NCBI GenBank assembly: GCA_021397835.1
Contig: JAJFZO010000087.1
Span: 3,968,001-4,032,000, forward strand
Reading direction: 5' to 3'
DNA from: Moringa oleifera
Taxonomy: Eukaryota > Streptophyta > Magnoliopsida > Brassicales > Moringaceae
DNA length: 64,000 nt
The notes below the pieces were generated by a model, which was not told the DNA's origin, ran no database searches, and worked only from the letters and a program-made list of their open reading frames with translations. This document shows positions 12,130 through 23,594 of the stretch, one piece after another (position 1 is the stretch's first letter; every line of letters begins with the position of its first letter). The translations under genes and the position numbers were made by a program.

Positions 12130-13850
12130 CCCTAAAGTTAAGTTCCCATATCAGTTAACATAATAAATGCTTTTATACTTCTTTAATTTTTTTGTAGTTT
12201 TTTTGAATTAGTAATAATTATGTCTTTTTTACTTTTTTAAAGTGGTAACTGTAATCCTCATATATTGTATATAATAGAGTATTTACTAGCGAACAAGCCT
12301 CTAAAATACACTGATAAAGAGATGTCACAAATTAGAAAGCATATGATTCTCTACTTTTTTGTCAACTTTATTGAGGATGAGAATTGACTTTTTATTTTTA
12401 TTATTTTGAATTTGCATTATACATATATATTTATATATACATTTCATATGTATAAATAATAATTCATTTATCAATGAAATGCAAATTTTATATATGTATA
12501 AATTCTTAATGCTCGTATGATTTTTGTATTCAATCTTATTATGAATTCTCAAATTAAGTAACAAAATTAATATAACCTTTTTATGATTATCCTAATTTAA
12601 TTACGAAATTAGGAATAAACAATATATAATTTCAAGCACTTGTTACGGGATACACTAATCTTCTTACAATTTACCCAACCATGTCACAAAATCAGGAAAA
12701 ATAAAAAAAAATAATATATAATTTTAGTAAAAAAATCATGAAATATGCATAATTTTCTTCCTATTTACTCAATTTTGTTACAAAATCAAAATTATAATAT
12801 ATGATTCCATTAATCTTCATAATATTTCTTTAGAAATGTGATTCAACAATATGTGATTTAAGAACTAATGTTACGAAATTAGGAAAATGCAATTTTGTTC
12901 AACAAGGCATGATGTAATAAAAAAAGTAAAAATGAAGCAGCTGCATTACCAACAGTAGTCCATTTCACTTGCTTTGTATGTGACCTCAAAACCACATAAC
13001 AATCAATAATCTAACTATATAACAATTAACAATCTCAAACGGATAACAACAAAAAATTTGAAAATATATTGAACATTATAAGTTTATGATATCATCATCC
13101 ATTAAAAATGAACTTGGAGGTATTTGATAAGTTCATGAATTGTGCTCGACCCCATCACATTTACGACTTTTACAATGCACTTGATAAGGCACACTCGATG
13201 ATTGAGATTGGCTTGCCACATTGTGATTCTATGGGTTTGGGAATGTCAATCGATTATATTCAAACTGATCACTCTTAGAGCTATTATTTTACATGTGTTT
13301 TCCCCACCAAAAGGTATTATTTGCTTCTTTAGATGATCTATTGAGTTACAATTATTCGACAAGAATACTATAACCCTCTTAACTTCGTTAGGCACATTGC
13401 AATCAAACTTATCACCAATTAGGTAGATTAGCTCAATGAATGTTACTACAAGTTGCTTCAATTTGTAATATTTAAAGCAAAAAGTTAACGAAATCATTGT
13501 TATATTCCTTAATAAAGTGAAGATTTGTGAAGTTAGTAACAAATAATAATGAATAATAAATATCAACAATAATATAATCAATGTTACGAGGAAGTTAGTA
13601 GTTTGCACATAGTAAAATATCAGCTGAAAACTCCTTATAAGTACAAGTACGTTCCCTAAGGTTAACCACTATCTCCTAAACCTTGTGTCTGACCAAAAAT
13701 ACAGTCCAATCAACATTAAAATGTCATATATAATGAAGCTTTTTGTCTTTTAGTTATCAAAGTGGGCTTATTATGTTAATTATAACCTTTAAGACTTAGC
13801 TTTCTCATGTCAGTCAAAAAACCCAATGTTGCATCATATCTATAATGAAT
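12130..13850. other. AT-rich intergenic, no gene recognised
   Basis: Contains scattered ACGAAATTAGGAA/ACAAAATCAGGAA motifs at 12600-12900, which look like minus-orientation relatives of the 9-11 kb repeats. An open frame at 13246-13608 (-) is hydrophobic at its start and unrecognised. Confidence 0.45.
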
Positions 13851-13859
13851 TCCAATAAA

Positions 13860-14560
13860 ATTATGATAGGTAACTCGTGAGCAAATAGAAGGCATGAATT
13901 AGACTCTCAATAATGATGGTGGTCATGATCAGCATCTCCGAGGATAATATACGCATGACCTTTTTCGGATCTTTCCTTAATGATATAGTCAAATGCTTAA
14001 GGGTAATTAGCTTACAACTCAGTCATCAATCAATTGAATTTAGATTTTTGATGTGCCCTTGTCACATTATGAAATATATTAAACATGTCTTTCCTCTTGC
14101 ATGTATTTTTTATGTCTTGGTTATATTTCAAGAATATAAACTATGAAATGAATCGGGAAATATTTTTACAGTGGCTTTTGCAATGCAAAATTAACAATCT
14201 AATATAATAACCAAGTCCTTTATAGGACCAATTACTTCTTTCAACTAGCCCAAGAATCACTTTTATGCCTTATAATTCTCTGAGTCACCACAACCAATGC
14301 CAGTGAATGTATCTGTTCATTCTTATCCTTGTATGCCACTACAAACATAATACTATGGAACCTTCCATTTAAGCGAGTGACATCGATAGTAATGATCAAT
14401 CTAATCATTGAATGGAATTCCCTCAATCATTGTATAAGAGTTATAAAGAAATGCTTAAATCGATTAGTCTTACCCTACATGCATCAAGAAGTTTCAAAAT
14501 CTCTTTCTTTACCACTCCATCATCAGTGGATTCAATCTACATTAGCATTGCTTGAAAAGC
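13860..14560 (-). pseudogene. MULE transposase remnant, DDE-domain start
   Basis: On the minus strand, FKHFFITL, LREFHSMIRLIITIDVTRLN and GRFHSIMFVVAYKDKNEQI form the classical start of a MULE catalytic domain. The family pattern is F...F......F....P.I.IDGTHL.GKYKG.LL.A...D.N.Q..PLA, so the first catalytic Asp (IDVT) is present. Downstream, decayed frames keep a KFN..M.EL....P.AFDYI piece near 14000. Stops interrupt the rest, and the C-terminus is not identifiable. It ends close to the gypsy fragment that begins at 14790. Confidence 0.7.
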
Positions 14561-14789
14561 TTACAATCTCTCTCTAATAGTATCCTATGTATGCATATGG
14601 AAGAGCTCAACCCTTTAATGTTGACTATAATCCAACTAATAACTTTTTTATATTCTCTAAGTACTAGACTCAACTTGTTTTCTTCCAAGATAAAGAATTT
14701 ATTGGAGATTATGACTGTAAAAGTCTTTTCTTATCTTAGGAAGACATACTTCAATGATCTGATAATAGTTTTAGCTCCAATTTTTATAC

Positions 14790-17195
14790 CTACACAATAG
14801 AAAGAAAAAGTTTTGTGTGAGAAAAAGGCAACTTAACATAAGAAACATTATACTTCATATGTTGTAGTAATTTTAATTCGTGAATTGTATTTAAGAAGTC
14901 AGAATTTAACATAAACTTCTTTAAGATTTTCTGTGATCTTTCAAGAGTGAAAATCTTGTTAACTGTAACTTTTAAATTATTTTCATCACTTAAATCAAAC
15001 ATTTTTTGTGCTAAAGATTCAATAACATCATAAGATAGATCATTAGGATATCTCATGAAATTATAAATATTAAATTTAATAATTTCACCATCAAATTCCA
15101 TTATGAGCGTACTATCATGCAAATTAATGGTTCTAGACATCTTTAGAATTTTCAACAAAATTAATGAGTTACATGAATCATCTTTCTCAATATTAAGCAC
15201 ATAAAAATCAACAAGAAAAATCAATCTATTTGCTTGTATTAAAACATTATCTAAAACTCCTTTAGAATACATATCAAATCTATCACCAAGTTGAATAATT
15301 ACACCAGTCTTTTTAATGGTCCAGCATTCAAAGATGAATAAATGGATTATGGTATAACATTTATTGAAGCACCTAGATCTAACATTACTTTTTCAATCCT
15401 AACATTACCAGCTTTGCAAAAAATAGTAACAGGTCTTTACATTGAAGAGGTAATTTTTTTAGAGATTAGTGAAAACATTTTTTTTTCATATTGAAAAATT
15501 CATTATCTTTCAATTTCCTTTTATTGTACATAACTCTGAGAAATTTGGCATATCAAGGTACTTACTTAATCATTAAGTAAAGGAATGTTTACGTTGACCT
15601 TGCAAAAGGTAGTGAAAATCTCTTTCTCTTCCTCCTTTTTTTTTTTTGTTTTGAATTTAGATAATCTAAAAGGAAAGGGAAGAATTAGCATGAATGCTTT
15701 TGCTTGCACTTTATTAGGTCCCTTAGGCTAATTAAGCTATGCTTGAGGAACCACTTCTTTCTTAATCTTTTCTCTTGGGATGTGTTTTATGTTGGTTTTG
15801 CTAGGTTTTTCTAATTGAGTTTCATTTCTCAAGATAATTAAACGAGCATTCTGTTTTATAGGTTGATAATAGTTTGTGAAGGTAATTTTCAATAATATTT
15901 CAATCTACTCATAAAAGATGCTAGTTGACTTACTTGATACTTTAACTTTTTAATGCTTGTTCTTGTCTCTTGTTGAAATTATTATGTTTTAATTACAAGT
16001 AATTTAATAATTTTTTTAAAAGATATACTTGAAGTTGAAGAATATTATGGTAGTAGAGCTAGCAATTTAGGTTGAAAGTATTGGAATGAAGCTCTTACTC
16101 TATAACTAAAATTGAGATATACCTCAATCTTAGGTTGTATATTTTTGAATAAGGATCATAATTAGGCCTGAAAATCCTCCAAGTGCATTAGTATGCTCAT
16201 AAGAATGATCTTGAAATGTTAGTTGGATAACTTTAGTGGCAACATAAATCCCACAAGCTTTAACTTGTTGCATGTTTCCTATAGCCATTTGTAGAATAAG
16301 AAAAGTTAGATTAGCTATTTGATTTTTAAAGGAAGATTTACTTACTTCATTTATCCTTTTTCAGAGATGTGATTTATTTGAATTCGAATTGTTATGACTT
16401 AACGATCATGGAAAAAATCAAGTATCTAACCTCACGAGGAGTTTTATTCACTATGGCACCTCCATTAGCTGCATACATCATTCTTCTTTCCATTGGTAGT
16501 GATCCTTCATGAAAATATTGAAATGAAAAGCTATTTAGAAATTTCATGTTAAGTACAACTTATGCATAATGATTTAAATCTTTCTTAATACTCACAAAAG
16601 GTTTCATCATCTCTCTACCTTGTCCCATATATTTCCCTTATGATGCTAGCAGTTCATGAAGGAGAAAAAAAATTTATCAAGGAATCGTTTTACCATCTTT
16701 GTCCATGTGGTCATACAACTGAAAGATAAATAAAACAACTAATCCTTAGCATTTTCGAATGGTAAGAATGAAAAAGCATGTGACTTTATATGCTCTTTAG
16801 TCATTTGATGTGGTTTCAAGCTCAAACACACCACATGGAATTTCTTTAGTCTTAACGCCACAAAACTTATGAGCAATGGATCAAACCAAGCTTCAACTCA
16901 AAGTTTACTTGTAAAATTAGGTATTGAATGCAAAGTGGCTACTGATTAATTCTAACGTAGCCAATTGTCTTAAATCTCTCTCTTTATTAGTCATATTTTG
17001 TTTTATTTCAGAATTATTAGATGAATCAACCAAATCAAGTGTAAAATTGAATCTAAAGAATAAAGATGAAAACTCTTGTTGATTGCGCACTTTAGCTTAC
17101 TTCCTTAATCTTTTTGTTATATTCTCAATCTTAAAATTGTATGGAACTAGATCACTTGCACAAAAAGAATGAGGCATTAAAATAAATCTAATTAA
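14790..17195 (-). pseudogene. Ty3/gypsy gag-protease remnant
   Basis: Read on the minus strand from 17195 down. The gag part shows ENAKD.LFYL, TTWTKMVKRFLDKFF and QYFHEGSLPMERRMM. This matches the plant gypsy capsid pattern of a TTW...K..FL.KFFP block and a QYFYEGL....R..IDAA.GGA block. The protease-linked region at 15272-14800 is an open frame of 160 codons with GVLDNVLIQANRLIFLVDFY and VLNIEKDD, then TINLHDSTLIMEFDGEI, the known LGR.FL.TAR..IDV..G.L.MEF segment with the LGRPFL core lost. Reverse transcriptase does not follow, because the element is cut off near 14790. The lineage looks like the Athila/Tat group. Confidence 0.72.
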
Positions 17196-17198
17196 AAT

Positions 17199-17222
17199 TA
17201 ATTCCTAGGTATGACACCAAAA
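17199..17222 (-). other. Candidate primer-binding site of the gypsy remnant
   Basis: The minus strand reads TTTTTGGTGTCATACCTAGG, aligned in position with the TTTTTGGCGCCGTTGCCGGG sequence that follows the 5' LTR of many plant gypsy elements. It lies just upstream of gag. Substitutions make this a decayed match. Confidence 0.35.
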
Positions 17223-17224
17223 AT

Positions 17225-18490
17225 TAGTGATTGTCGAGACTAATAAATTAGATTCTTGCCAAAAAATAAATAAATTGTAGTATAAATGAGTTAAGTCGTT
17301 TTCATGAAAATTGGTTAAATTTATTTTTTTACAAATTAAAACAAAAAAATAAAAAAATAAAGTTTTAAAAATTAAAAGTAGATAAAATAAAATTAATTAA
17401 AAAAAAGATAATAATAGGATTTGGTTGGAAAAAAATCAACATAATAAAATATCAAATCAAAAGAATAATTTTAAATTTGATTTAAAAATAAATCATTAAT
17501 GCAAAGATAAAATTTGTTTATACCAAATATGTTATGGTTATTGGTACAACCTAATAACTTATATTTTCTTATGTCTTCTTTAAGTAGGATATGATCCTTA
17601 ATTATTTTTTTGCTAATAAATAGTCTTCGATACTATTTTATTATTTAATTTACTAACATTATTAAAAATTAAATAGACTGTCAATTCCAACCAACAAACA
17701 CACATGTAAGTTTATTTAAACTAAATTATATATCTTCATAACATAATTGAAAATCATCTTTGTGATCAACTATGTTATTTATCACTTATATTAGAACAAT
17801 TAAATAATTACAGATTTGAAGTTCTAATAAGTAATTTATTATCTTAATGACAGAACAAAGGACCTTTTTTTTATTACAATCAACTAAAACAATAATTATC
17901 AACAAGCACAAAAAAAAAATAAAAATATTAAAAAATAATAATTAAAATTAGTTAGATTTCAAAATTTTTGAAGAACTAAGTCCTTGATTATCTTGATTGA
18001 AAAAAATGTCTGGCAATCCATAAGAAAAGAAGAAAAACCCTAAAAAATAAAAAAAAAAATTAAGGTTGAATGTTGTTCTTTATGGAAGATACATTCTCTT
18101 TATATGAGAATTTTTAAATATAATATTCTACTTTAATCGGGACTATTAAAAATAAGATGGAGTAAAGATAAAATCTTTACAATTGTTTTTTTCTTTGAAA
18201 TAAAAAATAAAGTCATGTTACTAGTATAATCCTAATACAATGAGGTGTGTTTACGTCTTATTCAAAGATATTTTTTGGTTCGTTCACACCTCCTAGAATC
18301 TAACTTTTCCTCTCCAAATCAAGTGATTTGAGTTTATCTTAGTTATATTCTTTAATCCATCTTGCTAAATATAATATAGTCAAATTTAAGATTTAATAAT
18401 TTACAACCAATACATAATGAGAAAATATAATAATATATATGACTATCATGAATTCTATCATTTAATTAACATTAATGCTATAAGTTTTAT
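17225..18490 (-). other. Probable decayed 5' LTR region of the gypsy remnant
   Basis: The position (beyond the PBS candidate, upstream of gag) is where the 5' LTR should lie. No second LTR copy in the window allows its ends to be fixed. The sequence is very A/T-rich and non-coding. Confidence 0.25.
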
Positions 18491-18496
18491 TCAAAT

Positions 18497-19115
18497 TTGA
18501 GTAATGAAATAGGTAAAAAAATGTTCCAAAATTTTTTTAAAGTTTACGTGATAAAGCATATATATGCATTCTCACCTATGATTTTAAATAGCTTTTTAGG
18601 ATGTTTTCTGTCCCATCATCCTTTAGTGTTTTTTAACTTAACATGGATAAGATACATGAAATCCTTACGAGGCATGAAGAGGCAAAGTGGCCAAAATCTG
18701 ATATGTGCAATTCATATGAATTTATTATTAAATATTGTTTATTATATAAAGTGTTCATTAACAATTGGATGCCTAACAAGCACTAATAGAAGGTGTATAG
18801 GATATATTGTGGATTGGGTTATAACTTTGGATAACACATCTTCGAGCTGATCACAAGGCAAGCTGAATCAATTGCCACCAACCTAAGTTTGCCTTTTTCT
18901 TCACTAATATATCAAGTACTTCAATAAAATACAGCCCTTATTGGGAAAGAGAAACTGGCAGCTCCATGGATCTTAAAAATGCCTGAAAAATGTGCAAAAG
19001 GAAGTCATGTTAATGACGTAGTTCTAAATCCAACTTCAAGTGATGACACTGAGGTTGTTCCACCAATTGACCTTTTACTACCATGTCAAGTGCAACGCGT
19101 CCTATAGTAAGTTCA
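18497..19115 (+). pseudogene. Transposon-like open frame, family uncertain
   Basis: An open frame of 117 codons (18497-18850) includes HIYAFSPMILNSFLG, KRQSGQNLICAIHMNLLLN and RCIGYIVDWVI. One base-phase later it continues with LITRQAESIATNLSLPFSSL. The order of a long helix segment followed by LITRQ...LPFSSLI is reminiscent of the plant-specific transposon-associated domain whose members end in LPFPSLIT. The match is from memory of the pattern only. It has no clear start or neighbour. Confidence 0.3.
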
Positions 19116-20780
19116 TCCAAAATCTACAACTAATTGCAAATTGAACTAAGAAGAATATGTAAGTAAAAGAGAAACTTTTTTGCACCAGATTAAGGCCAAG
19201 GAAACTAAGCTACTTTAGATGATCCGAGATTGCATAGTTTTAGATGAGTCAAGGTCTCATAGTCTTTAAAGATTTTGGCATTTCTTTCCGAAATTAAAGG
19301 GAAGAAATGAAGACAAAAATTAAAAGGGCGTAGTTTCTGTTTGGAATAGATCTTAAAAGACAACAGATTTTTATTGAGTTTGTTGTTGCTTTAATGTTGT
19401 ACTACTAATAAATGAGAGAAGACACAGCTACTATTTTTCGAGAAGATTAAGGTACTTTAATTCTTGACTTAGCCTCTACTGTATGTTTTATCAAAATATC
19501 AAAAAGAAAATTGTTGGAGTCAATAAGTTGAGAAATGTTGATAATTTATTTGAAAAAGATATTTTAGGATATATTTTCATGAATATAATTGACAAATATC
19601 TAGAAAATGAGCTAGTAACATCGAGATATATATTACCATGAGCAAGTATCGTTGAAATTATCATGAGATGATTATTGTCATAAAGTCTAAATCAAATGTA
19701 TCTTAAAGATAAAACACTATATAAATGCATTAAATCTGCTTGAAGATTATATGCATAATATTTTCATATTTAGTGAATTATTCACATCTAAACATGATCT
19801 TATGGATGTAAATTGTAAAACTGAATTACGTAAAAATCTATCTATTTCATTTATTTTATGTTTATATAACATTGAACGTATCAAGCTTCAATCGGCTTAT
19901 TACTAACAATTAACTATTTTATCTATAATTATGTTGATCTTTCAAAAAATATAATATCACGTATAATAGATAATTAGTTCTCTTATATATAAAATCTAAT
20001 TTTTTGTAAATAATAAATATTGAATACCACCAAAACTATTTTTTTCTTTCATTTTTCTACTATTTTCAGCAAACCTGTTTTCTATCTGTTCTTTTAAACG
20101 CCTTCATTAGGCCTCGAAATTCCCTATTAGATTATCTAAATGTACTTGAGATTGGAGACATGCTTGCGTAACTCAAGAAGGATGTGAGCCCCCGATTCCA
20201 TCATCGATTAGCCTTTGCTTTTCTTCACAAAGCCGCAAATAACTCTTGGCCTGGTGGTTTATTATTTATGATCGTTGATTAGCTTCGATTTGGATGGGAA
20301 TATTGTTAGAGAACAAACATTTATTGTATAAAATTTTTCATTTTTATTTTTATTTTTATTAAGTTATTTTTATTTTTTAGTTAAATTAAAAATTGATATA
20401 TAATTAAATATATAATAATATTATTATAAAATAATTATATTATTAAAGATATTCTATTAAGAATTTTAAAAATAAAAATAATATTCAATATATAATTTAA
20501 TTTATATAAATTATTTTATTAATTACTATCAAAAATATATATAATATTAAATTTTATTAAAAATATATTTTAAAAAATTATTAATTATAGATTAATAATA
20601 TAAATTATTTTACTTTTTTAAAAATTAATATTTTAAATATTATTTGATAATATTTATTATAAAATATTATTAAAAATATTTAAAAAATTTTAATATAATA
20701 TTTTAAAAATAAAAATAATATTAAAATATTTTAAAAAGTATTTTTTTGCATCATTTTGTCAAAATGATGTAATTTTTAAT
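19115..20780. other. AT-rich intergenic with an extreme A/T block
   Basis: No gene seen. From about 20330 to 20750 the sequence is almost pure A/T with repeated AATATTTTAAAAAT-like words, immediately 3' of the BAHD gene. This could be a matrix-attachment-like or MITE-derived region. Confidence 0.5.
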
Positions 20781-20789
20781 ATGAGATAT

Positions 20790-20795
20790 TTTATT
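20790..20795 (-). terminator. Polyadenylation signal AATAAA for the BAHD gene
   Basis: Minus-strand AATAAA about 90 bases after the stop codon at 20882, a usual plant distance. Confidence 0.5.
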
Positions 20796-20881
20796 CCTTT
20801 CCAGTCCCCTTAATGGCGAATAAGACATGGTTACCTGAAGAACACGGCTTGATAAAACTAGGAATGTAGCAGCTGATGGGA

Positions 20882-22231
20882 TCAGGACGCAACTGACATG
20901 AACTCATCATCAGATTCAAGGGCACTCATGAACTCTGGTAAAAGGCACATCTCCAAATCTATGCTTCCCCCACCTTCGTTTCCCGGGTACGACGAGACTT
21001 TCCCATCAAACTTGTTTGCATATCCACTGCGAAGCGCCACTGCTTTCCCCATACCAAACTCGTTGCCGTACTTATTGAATCTGGGTGAGCTCCCCATCAT
21101 CACACTGAGTGGATCGAAGAACCGGTGGAGCTGGTATATGAATGGAGACTTCAGCCAATCTTCCACAAACCCACGAACCCTTTTGTCAGAGTGGTTAGCG
21201 ACAGCTTCGTGCAACTTCCATGCTGCCCATCCAAGATTCTGTTCTAGCAGTTCACCAGCTGTGACCGATGCTTGCACGGTCTGAATTGAGTTCCCAAAAT
21301 AGTCTGGTGACAGGGGCGGTTCCAATCTTGACCTGTTATTTATAGCCAGCCTGCAACTGGTTATTTTTTCCTGTGGCAGATGGCGAGCCCTTGTTATGGA
21401 TCTCCACACAAGCGCAGACAAGGACTGGAAGGAGGAAATCTTCTTGGTATTGGATTCCCCATTAGCTTTTTCTTTGAGTTTCTTGATGGATTCGGATGAG
21501 AAATGGAAGATTCTCTCTTTGACCTTGGGTGCTTCATATCTGCTGATGAACTCTTCTTCCTTTCTGAAAGGAAGGTTGATGATTGGACCACACCCATCTG
21601 GAAACCAACGCTTGTGGACTGGTGGGCGAGAGATGGGTTTGATATTTCCTTGTGCTTGAAAGATTTCGGACCAAGCATTGAAGAAATGCCAGAAAGAGGT
21701 TCCATCAACGATGCTATGATTCATGGAAACCCCTATGAAGATGCCATCAACCAACTCTGTAGCTTGAATCGAGAGCAAGGGCCTGGTATGACCATCATGG
21801 TTGAGTGCCCTGTCATGGTCAAAGAACGATTGCACAACTACTGGCACATAAGTCTGCGAGAGGATGTCAGATACTGTCATATCAAGAGCAGCATGGATAA
21901 ATCTTGCTCCAGGACTGTTATTGCAGTCTACAAAGACCAAGTAAGAAGGAGGGTTTTCTCCTTTGAGAGTAGCAAGCTGGCCTGCAAGTGGGTAGAAGTG
22001 AACAAGGGTACGGGAAAGAGAGTCCTTCAACCTGTCAAGGAGAACCTTGATGAAGTCTGGTTGGTGATCTGCTTCAGGAGGCTTGACAAAGAGGAGGCCT
22101 TTCTGGATATAGTGCACAGAGAGCATGGCGAGGTCCCAGGAACTCAGATAAAAAGGCCGCTTCAACTCTTCTGCCTTGTATTTTGGTGCCACAAAGCATT
22201 CTGAAAGGTATGTAACGGTCTTAACATCCAT
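20882..22231 (-). CDS. BAHD-family acyltransferase (HXXXD type)
   Basis: Intact single-exon gene of 449 codons. BAHD enzymes move an acyl group from acyl-CoA to an alcohol or amine in the cytosol. The protein starts MDVKTVTYLSECFVAPKYK and carries the catalytic HSIVD (HXXXD, residues 172-176), YFGN near 311-314 and the C-terminal structural motif at 391-395. That motif is usually DFGWG but here is EFGMG. The sequence GKAVALRSGYANKFDGKVSS and the C-terminal IDLEMCLLPEFMSALESD are typical of the uncharacterised acetyltransferase (At3g50280/EPS1-like) branch. The frame is open for 56 further codons to 22399. I chose ATG 22231 because it gives the normal family length and start, and because the TATA candidate lies just upstream. 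Acceptor and donor cannot be told from sequence. Confidence 0.93.
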   Translation of the reverse strand: MDVKTVTYLSECFVAPKYKAEELKRPFYLSSWDLAMLSVHYIQKGLLFVKPPEADHQPDFIKVLLDRLKDSLSRTLVHFYPLAGQLATLKGENPPSYLVFVDCNNSPGARFIHAALDMTVSDILSQTYVPVVVQSFFDHDRALNHDGHTRPLLSIQATELVDGIFIGVSMNHSIVDGTSFWHFFNAWSEIFQAQGNIKPISRPPVHKRWFPDGCGPIINLPFRKEEEFISRYEAPKVKERIFHFSSESIKKLKEKANGESNTKKISSFQSLSALVWRSITRARHLPQEKITSCRLAINNRSRLEPPLSPDYFGNSIQTVQASVTAGELLEQNLGWAAWKLHEAVANHSDKRVRGFVEDWLKSPFIYQLHRFFDPLSVMMGSSPRFNKYGNEFGMGKAVALRSGYANKFDGKVSSYPGNEGGGSIDLEMCLLPEFMSALESDDEFMSVAS

Positions 22232-22419
22232 TTGGCCTGAACTTCGGGAGCTTTCTGGTTTTCTGTGTTTTCCAGTGTTGAGATCTAATATGCAGTCTGG
22301 CCTTATGTAGGTCGCCAACTCCAAGTCTGTCTTCTTGGGTTTTCGTTTATGACTTTTTGTGTAACATTGTTTAATGAATAATTTAAGACGGTAATACATA
22401 AAGAGGATTCAATAACCTC

Positions 22420-22425
22420 TATATA
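22420..22425 (-). promoter_or_regulatory. TATA box candidate for the BAHD gene
   Basis: Minus-strand TATATA (within GTATATAGAGG) about 190 bases before the chosen ATG. It would put the start of transcription near 22390, which argues that the in-frame ATG at 22399 is not used. Confidence 0.5.
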
Positions 22426-22429
22426 CACT

Positions 22430-23070
22430 TGCATAACAAGTAACTTGGAAACCCGTGTTGTGCCTCTCCATTTCTTTCTGACACCATCTTAACGAAGATA
22501 GAGAAACTCACCACCACATATTCATATCATCGCCTATATGCTTCCAAGAAGGCCTAACTCTCTTAGTAAAAGCCATTGAAGGCCATCGAGTCTGAGCAAC
22601 TTACCAACCACATATTAGCCACGTTGACAAAATCAAATCAACCTCCCATCTTATGAGAACACCGTTTTCAAATTTTTCTTCCCCGGACTCCCAGCTGCTT
22701 AATTATCTTAATTGTTTCCTTTTCTTAATTATGCTGTGGCCTACCAAACCAGCACTTTAAAAAGGAAAAGAAACGGGGTTGCTTTGGACCTCTCAATTAT
22801 CTAATATTTCTCTAGTTTTGACTCGATCGCTGCTCGAGGGTTGCTGTAGCCTTTGAATTTTTTATCTGATCTTATACAATCCACTTTCTTCCCCATAAAA
22901 ACCACAATCAGATCTAAAGGAAAAGATAAATGAGGATCCGGTAGATTTGACAGGGTAAGCGACAGAAAGTAAGCCACAACATCACCATAAAATATGGCTA
23001 ATTGCCGCTGCCCTAATATTACTGACAAGAGCCTTGCTTAATCTTTTAGGCATTAAGACTTGACACCATA
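22430..23070. other. Region between the BAHD promoter and the PABP 3' flank
   Basis: No coding signal. It likely holds BAHD promoter sequence (right of 22425 for this minus-strand gene) and the distal 3' flank of the PABP gene. Confidence 0.5.
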
Positions 23071-23071
23071 G

Positions 23072-23405
23072 CATAATGCATCCATACCGACCCCACCTAC
23101 CTGACCTCAAATAAAAAAAGCATAACAAGTAATTCTGAGTAATATCTGAAATGAAATCAGCACGCCAGTGTCCCATAATTCATGCATTCCAACCCCATCT
23201 ACCCGACCTTAAAAAGAAAGCATAACAAGTCCATCTAACCGACCTCAAAAAGAAAGCATAACAAGTAATTCTAGTCATATCTGGAATGAAATCAGCACAT
23301 CAGCAAACCAATGTTGGCATGATTCATCCATACGGACCCCAACCTTCCAGGCCTCAAATTGAAAGCATAACAACTAATTTTAGTCAAATCTGGAATGAAA
23401 TCAGC
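23072..23405 (-). repeat. Imperfect tandem repeat downstream of PABP
   Basis: Core GCATAACAAGTAATTCT, followed by ATCTGAAATGAAATCAGCAC, recurs at about 23120, 23256 and 23364. Between copies is a variable CATCCATACCGACCCCA.CTACC.GACCTCAAA block, seen about four times. Period about 105-135 bases. It lies within 525 bases after the PABP stop and may be in its 3' UTR. Confidence 0.75.
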
Positions 23406-23594
23406 AATCCTGTCAACACATCACTTCAATATCACAAAACCATCTTGCACATATTAAGAATCCTACATCAACACCAAATCATAACACACTTAAGTTTCAA
23501 ACTCATAACCAACTACATGAGACCTAATCAAACATCCAATGAAATCTACTATCCAAGACCACAACCAAAACTCCTTTCAAGCAACCCAAGAGCC

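Noticed and set aside
12325..12564. 79-codon minus-strand frame
   Set aside because: Low-complexity Ile/Lys/Asn-rich product of A/T-rich sequence with no protein features.
21503..22204. Plus-strand open frame of 233 codons
   Set aside because: Antisense shadow of the BAHD coding region. No family resemblance of its own.
22232..22399. 56-codon N-terminal extension of the BAHD protein
   Set aside because: Not BAHD-like, makes the protein longer than the family norm, and its ATG lies at or before the predicted transcription start.
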